Of a stretch of DNA of 31,639 nucleotides, positions 29,631-31,639 are shown piece by piece. Source of the DNA: Gammaproteobacteria bacterium (GTDB lineage: Bacteria > Pseudomonadota > Gammaproteobacteria > Pseudomonadales > DSM-25080); NCBI GenBank assembly GCA_013372965.1, contig JABXIR010000267.1, forward strand, positions 1 to 31,639, written 5' to 3'. The translations under genes and the position numbers were made by a program. The notes under the pieces were generated by a model. The model made no database searches. It saw only the letters and a program-made list of their open reading frames with translations, and was not told where the DNA came from. Each line of letters begins with the position of its first letter. Positions within the stretch are counted from its first letter, which is position 1.

Positions 29631-31115
29631 CCCTGAGCGCCTAAATAACGTGGCTTCTTTAAGGGCGTCATCGCTGATGCGAGTCTCGTTGTTTAAGTCA
29701 CTAATCGTTTGTGCCACTCGATGTATACGATCCCATGCTCGCAAGCTCCACTGCTTTTTCTCGCATAGGGTGGCGAGCCATTGATGTTGAGAGCTGCTAA
29801 GTGGGCAGAAGTGATTCAGCTCACGTTTGCTGAGTTCACCGTTGAGCTTACTTTGGCGCTGTAATTGTTTTTGCTGAGCGTCAATGACGCGCTGCCTGAC
29901 CGCTGCGGACTCTCCCAAAGTGCGATCCGTGGTGGCCGTGCTTTTCAGTTCATTCAGATCTAAGTTACGCAGTTCAACGTGCAGATCGAATCGATCCATT
30001 AACGGGCCGGAGAGTCGAGCCTGATAACGTTGGGTTTCCGCATTGGTGCACCGACATTGAGGTGTTCCTGCATAGCCGCACGGACATGGGTTGGTGGCAG
30101 CAACAAGTTGGAAATTTGCGGGAAACACAACACTACGACCAGCGCGTGAGATTTGGATCTTGTGCGCCTCAAGCGGCTCCCGCAGATTGTCGAGCGTGGC
30201 CCTTGAGAATTCTGCAAGTTCATCAAGAAACAATACCCCCTCGTGAGCCAAGGTAATTTCGCCAGGCTGCGGTGGATTGCCACCACCGACAAGCGCTGCG
30301 GTCGATGCACTGTGATGCGGCGCTCGAAATGGGCGGGTAGAGAACGGGTGCTGTCGCTGAGTGATCGAGTAGATTCGCTGAATTTCTAGAGCCTGTGTCA
30401 TGCTGCAGTCGGGAAGAATACCGGATAGTCGATGTGCGAGCATTGATTTCCCACTGCCGGGTGTTCCAGACATAAGCAGGTGGTGTCTGCCAGCGGCTGC
30501 CAATGTAAGCGCTCGCTTTCCATGGCTTTGCCCGATGACTTCATTTAAGTCGAGCTGATCGTTGTGGCTGTGTGTCGTTTGTTGCTGAAGCCTAACGAGC
30601 TGGCCCTTGGTCTCGATGAAGTCGGTTACCGACCTCAGTGATTTAGCGTGCCACGTGGTACCGTCGCTTAAGCATGCTGGGTCGTTTGCTTGTTCGCTGC
30701 AAATGAGCGCGCGGTTGTTCGAATGAGCCTCAATTGCTGCGGCTAGAGTACCTGATGCGGGTCGAAGCGAACCGTCGAGAGCCAGTTCTCCTAAAAATTC
30801 GAACTGAGCACATCGGTCTCCATCAATTTGATTGCTGGCAATGAGAACCGCGATCGCAATCGCAAGGTCATAACGACCGCCTTGTTTTGGCAAGTCGGCG
30901 GGTGCGAGATTAAGAATGATCTTTCGTTGTGGGAAGTTAAACCCTGAGCTAATCAGTGCGCTGCGAACTCGCTCGCGAGACTCTTTAACGGCCGCCTCGG
31001 GAAGCCCCACTAAAACGACACCCGGCAAACCGTTCACGATGTGTGCCTCGACAGATACCTTCACTGCGTCGACACCGTCGATCGCTCGAGTTAGAACGGT
31101 TGCGATCGCCGACAT
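29613..31115 (-). CDS. comM: ComM-like AAA+ Mg-chelatase-family protein (YifB)
   Basis: The 500-residue product begins with the Lon-protease-like ChlI domain (GLPGVVLVGLPEAAVKESRERVR, and NLAPADLPKQGGRYDL). The AAA+ core has Walker A SGTPGSGKS with Lys223, Walker B LFLDELAEF and sensor motif AATNPCPCGYAG. A Cys cluster (NPCPCGYAGTPQCRC) looks zinc-binding. The C-terminal domain ends with typical SGLSTRG. ComM is a hexameric branch-migration helicase that helps integrate incoming single-stranded DNA during natural transformation. It is widespread even outside competent species. It starts 3 bases after the ubiK stop, and its 3' end overlaps the nucleosidase-like gene by 18 bases. No other competence genes are in view. 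Confidence 0.95.
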   Translation of the reverse strand: MSAIATVLTRAIDGVDAVKVSVEAHIVNGLPGVVLVGLPEAAVKESRERVRSALISSGFNFPQRKIILNLAPADLPKQGGRYDLAIAIAVLIASNQIDGDRCAQFEFLGELALDGSLRPASGTLAAAIEAHSNNRALICSEQANDPACLSDGTTWHAKSLRSVTDFIETKGQLVRLQQQTTHSHNDQLDLNEVIGQSHGKRALTLAAAGRHHLLMSGTPGSGKSMLAHRLSGILPDCSMTQALEIQRIYSITQRQHPFSTRPFRAPHHSASTAALVGGGNPPQPGEITLAHEGVLFLDELAEFSRATLDNLREPLEAHKIQISRAGRSVVFPANFQLVAATNPCPCGYAGTPQCRCTNAETQRYQARLSGPLMDRFDLHVELRNLDLNELKSTATTDRTLGESAAVRQRVIDAQQKQLQRQSKLNGELSKRELNHFCPLSSSQHQWLATLCEKKQWSLRAWDRIHRVAQTISDLNNETRISDDALKEATLFRRSGLSTRG

Positions 31116-31118
31116 AGC

Positions 31119-31346
31119 TTAGCGGTTGCGTTCGATCGTATCTAGGCGTTGCTCGAGCTGCTTGAGTTTTTCGCGACTTCTCTGAAGAACGGCGCTTTGC
31201 GCGTCAAATTCTTCTCGAGATACGAATCCCATTTTTTGAATATAGCTTTGCACCAACTGGTGGACGTGTTGTTCGGTGTCGCTAGCGATTTGATTGTCGA
31301 ACAGTTTGGACAATTGCTGCGTGAGTTTATTGAGTTCGTCTTGCAT
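31119..31346 (-). CDS. ubiK: UbiK, ubiquinone biosynthesis accessory factor
   Basis: This 75-residue protein is the BMFP/YqiC family member UbiK. It has an amphipathic N-terminal region (MQDELNKLTQQLSKLF), the central FVSREEFDAQSAVLQRSREKL segment, and a coiled-coil C-terminus that trimerises. It interacts with UbiJ and lipids to support aerobic ubiquinone synthesis. GAGG lies six bases before the ATG. Three bases separate its stop from comM, so they form an operon. The arrangement ubiK-comM divergent from nitrogen-regulated genes is common in Gammaproteobacteria and fits the sigma-54 promoter upstream. Confidence 0.93.
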   Translation of the reverse strand: MQDELNKLTQQLSKLFDNQIASDTEQHVHQLVQSYIQKMGFVSREEFDAQSAVLQRSREKLKQLEQRLDTIERNR

Positions 31347-31422
31347 GGGGTTGCCTCATTCGTTGATGGGTTAACTGTACCAGAAAACGCCTCGTGATTG
31401 CCGCCCTAAAAAGGGGAATTAA

Positions 31423-31460
31423 TTGCTCGTTATCGGTGCGCAATTTCGGTGCGTGGTGCA
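31423..31460 (+). promoter_or_regulatory. Tandem NtrC-like binding sites
   Basis: Two overlapping 17-base matches to the classical NtrC site (TGC-C-N-type, ending GGTGCG) lie at 31424-31440 and 31437-31453, each about 12 of 17 by eye. A further half-site, TGGTGCA, lies at 31454-31460. The sites are spaced 13 bases apart and sit about 100 bases upstream of the sigma-54 promoter, the usual enhancer distance. The rest of the 293-base stretch from ubiK to the edge holds no convincing gene. Confidence 0.55.
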
Positions 31461-31548
31461 AATCTGCTGGGACTTCAAAAAGCCGCAATGCTCTGGAGGG
31501 CACGTTTTTATTTAGGCTGGAGGTTTTTTGGTCGAACTCGAATAAAGT

Positions 31549-31564
31549 TGGCACGGTTTCTGCA
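31549..31564 (+). promoter_or_regulatory. Sigma-54 (-24/-12) promoter reading out of the window
   Basis: TTGGCACG-GTTT-CTGCAT fits the sigma-54 consensus. GG at 31550-31551 (-25/-24) and GC at 31562-31563 (-13/-12) have the required 12-base spacing, and start should be near 31575. No gene starts before the right edge, so the target lies beyond it. By common gene order next to ubiK this is probably glnK-amtB. Confidence 0.82.
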
Positions 31565-31639
31565 TTGTTTAGTGTGGAGCAGCAGGATGCTGACTTAAGT
31601 GCACGAACGCACGCTATCGATAACGTGACATTACAAAAA

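Noticed and set aside
31327..31554. 75-codon minus-strand frame upstream of ubiK
   Set aside because: It overlaps the ubiK start and covers the sigma-54 and NtrC-like sites. It has no ribosome site or recognisable feature.
1..31639. Mobile elements, CRISPR arrays, rRNA and tRNA genes
   Set aside because: I looked for transposase or integrase motifs, regularly spaced direct repeats, tRNA T-loop patterns and rRNA segments on both strands and found none.

Overview
The window looks like a chromosomal segment from a Gammaproteobacterium of moderate GC content, probably free-living and marine. The evidence is the set of housekeeping genes (Rep helicase, SlyD with a His-rich tail, ComM, UbiK, cytochrome c5), the BCCT osmolyte transporter, and a sigma-54/NtrC-type control region next to ubiK. 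The organism is an inference and I do not name a genus. I see no insertion sequence, phage gene, CRISPR array, rRNA or tRNA.

Layout. At 1-1470 there is a cut-off lipoprotein with a lytic-transglycosylase-like domain (minus), a small TonB-C-domain protein (plus) and a nitroreductase (minus). At 1636-10927 lies the most unusual region, a signalling cluster. It has a stand-alone Hpt protein (plus) facing five same-strand genes (minus). In transcription order these are a large membrane hybrid kinase with a periplasmic NIT-like sensor, a second membrane hybrid kinase, an H-NOX haem protein, a soluble hybrid kinase 7 bases behind H-NOX, and a membrane protein built like a hybrid kinase. In that last protein the phospho-acceptor His is Tyr and the ATP-binding motifs are gone, but the terminal receiver is intact. 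All four kinase-like proteins end in a receiver, the only Hpt is the small gene at the end, and no output regulator is present. The simplest reading is a many-to-one phosphorelay sensing nitrogen oxides, comparable to the H-NOX/HqsK to LuxU branch of Vibrio but with more inputs and a pseudokinase.

At 11031-12707, divergent from the cluster, are a small PstS-like periplasmic protein and an outer-membrane beta-barrel, translationally coupled. At 12779-14570 are slyD and an old-yellow-enzyme-family oxidoreductase. At 14580-19771 is a complete tyrosine-to-fumarate/acetoacetate route: a divergent aromatic/aspartate aminotransferase and the operon hpd-hmgA-fahA-maiA, whose promoter carries a palindrome exactly in its 17-bp spacer. 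At 19863-24152 is a two-gene RND efflux pump without an outer-membrane channel, followed by cytochrome c5 at 24242-24658.

At 24719-31346 are a BetT-like choline/betaine transporter, rep, an MTA/SAH-nucleosidase-like protein, comM and ubiK. The last 293 bases hold no gene I can support. They carry a strong sigma-54 promoter and NtrC-like sites pointing out of the window, which suggests nitrogen-regulated genes such as glnK-amtB lie just beyond the right edge.

No search or alignment could be run. Family assignments rest on motifs read by eye, and residue numbers were counted by hand from the starts given.
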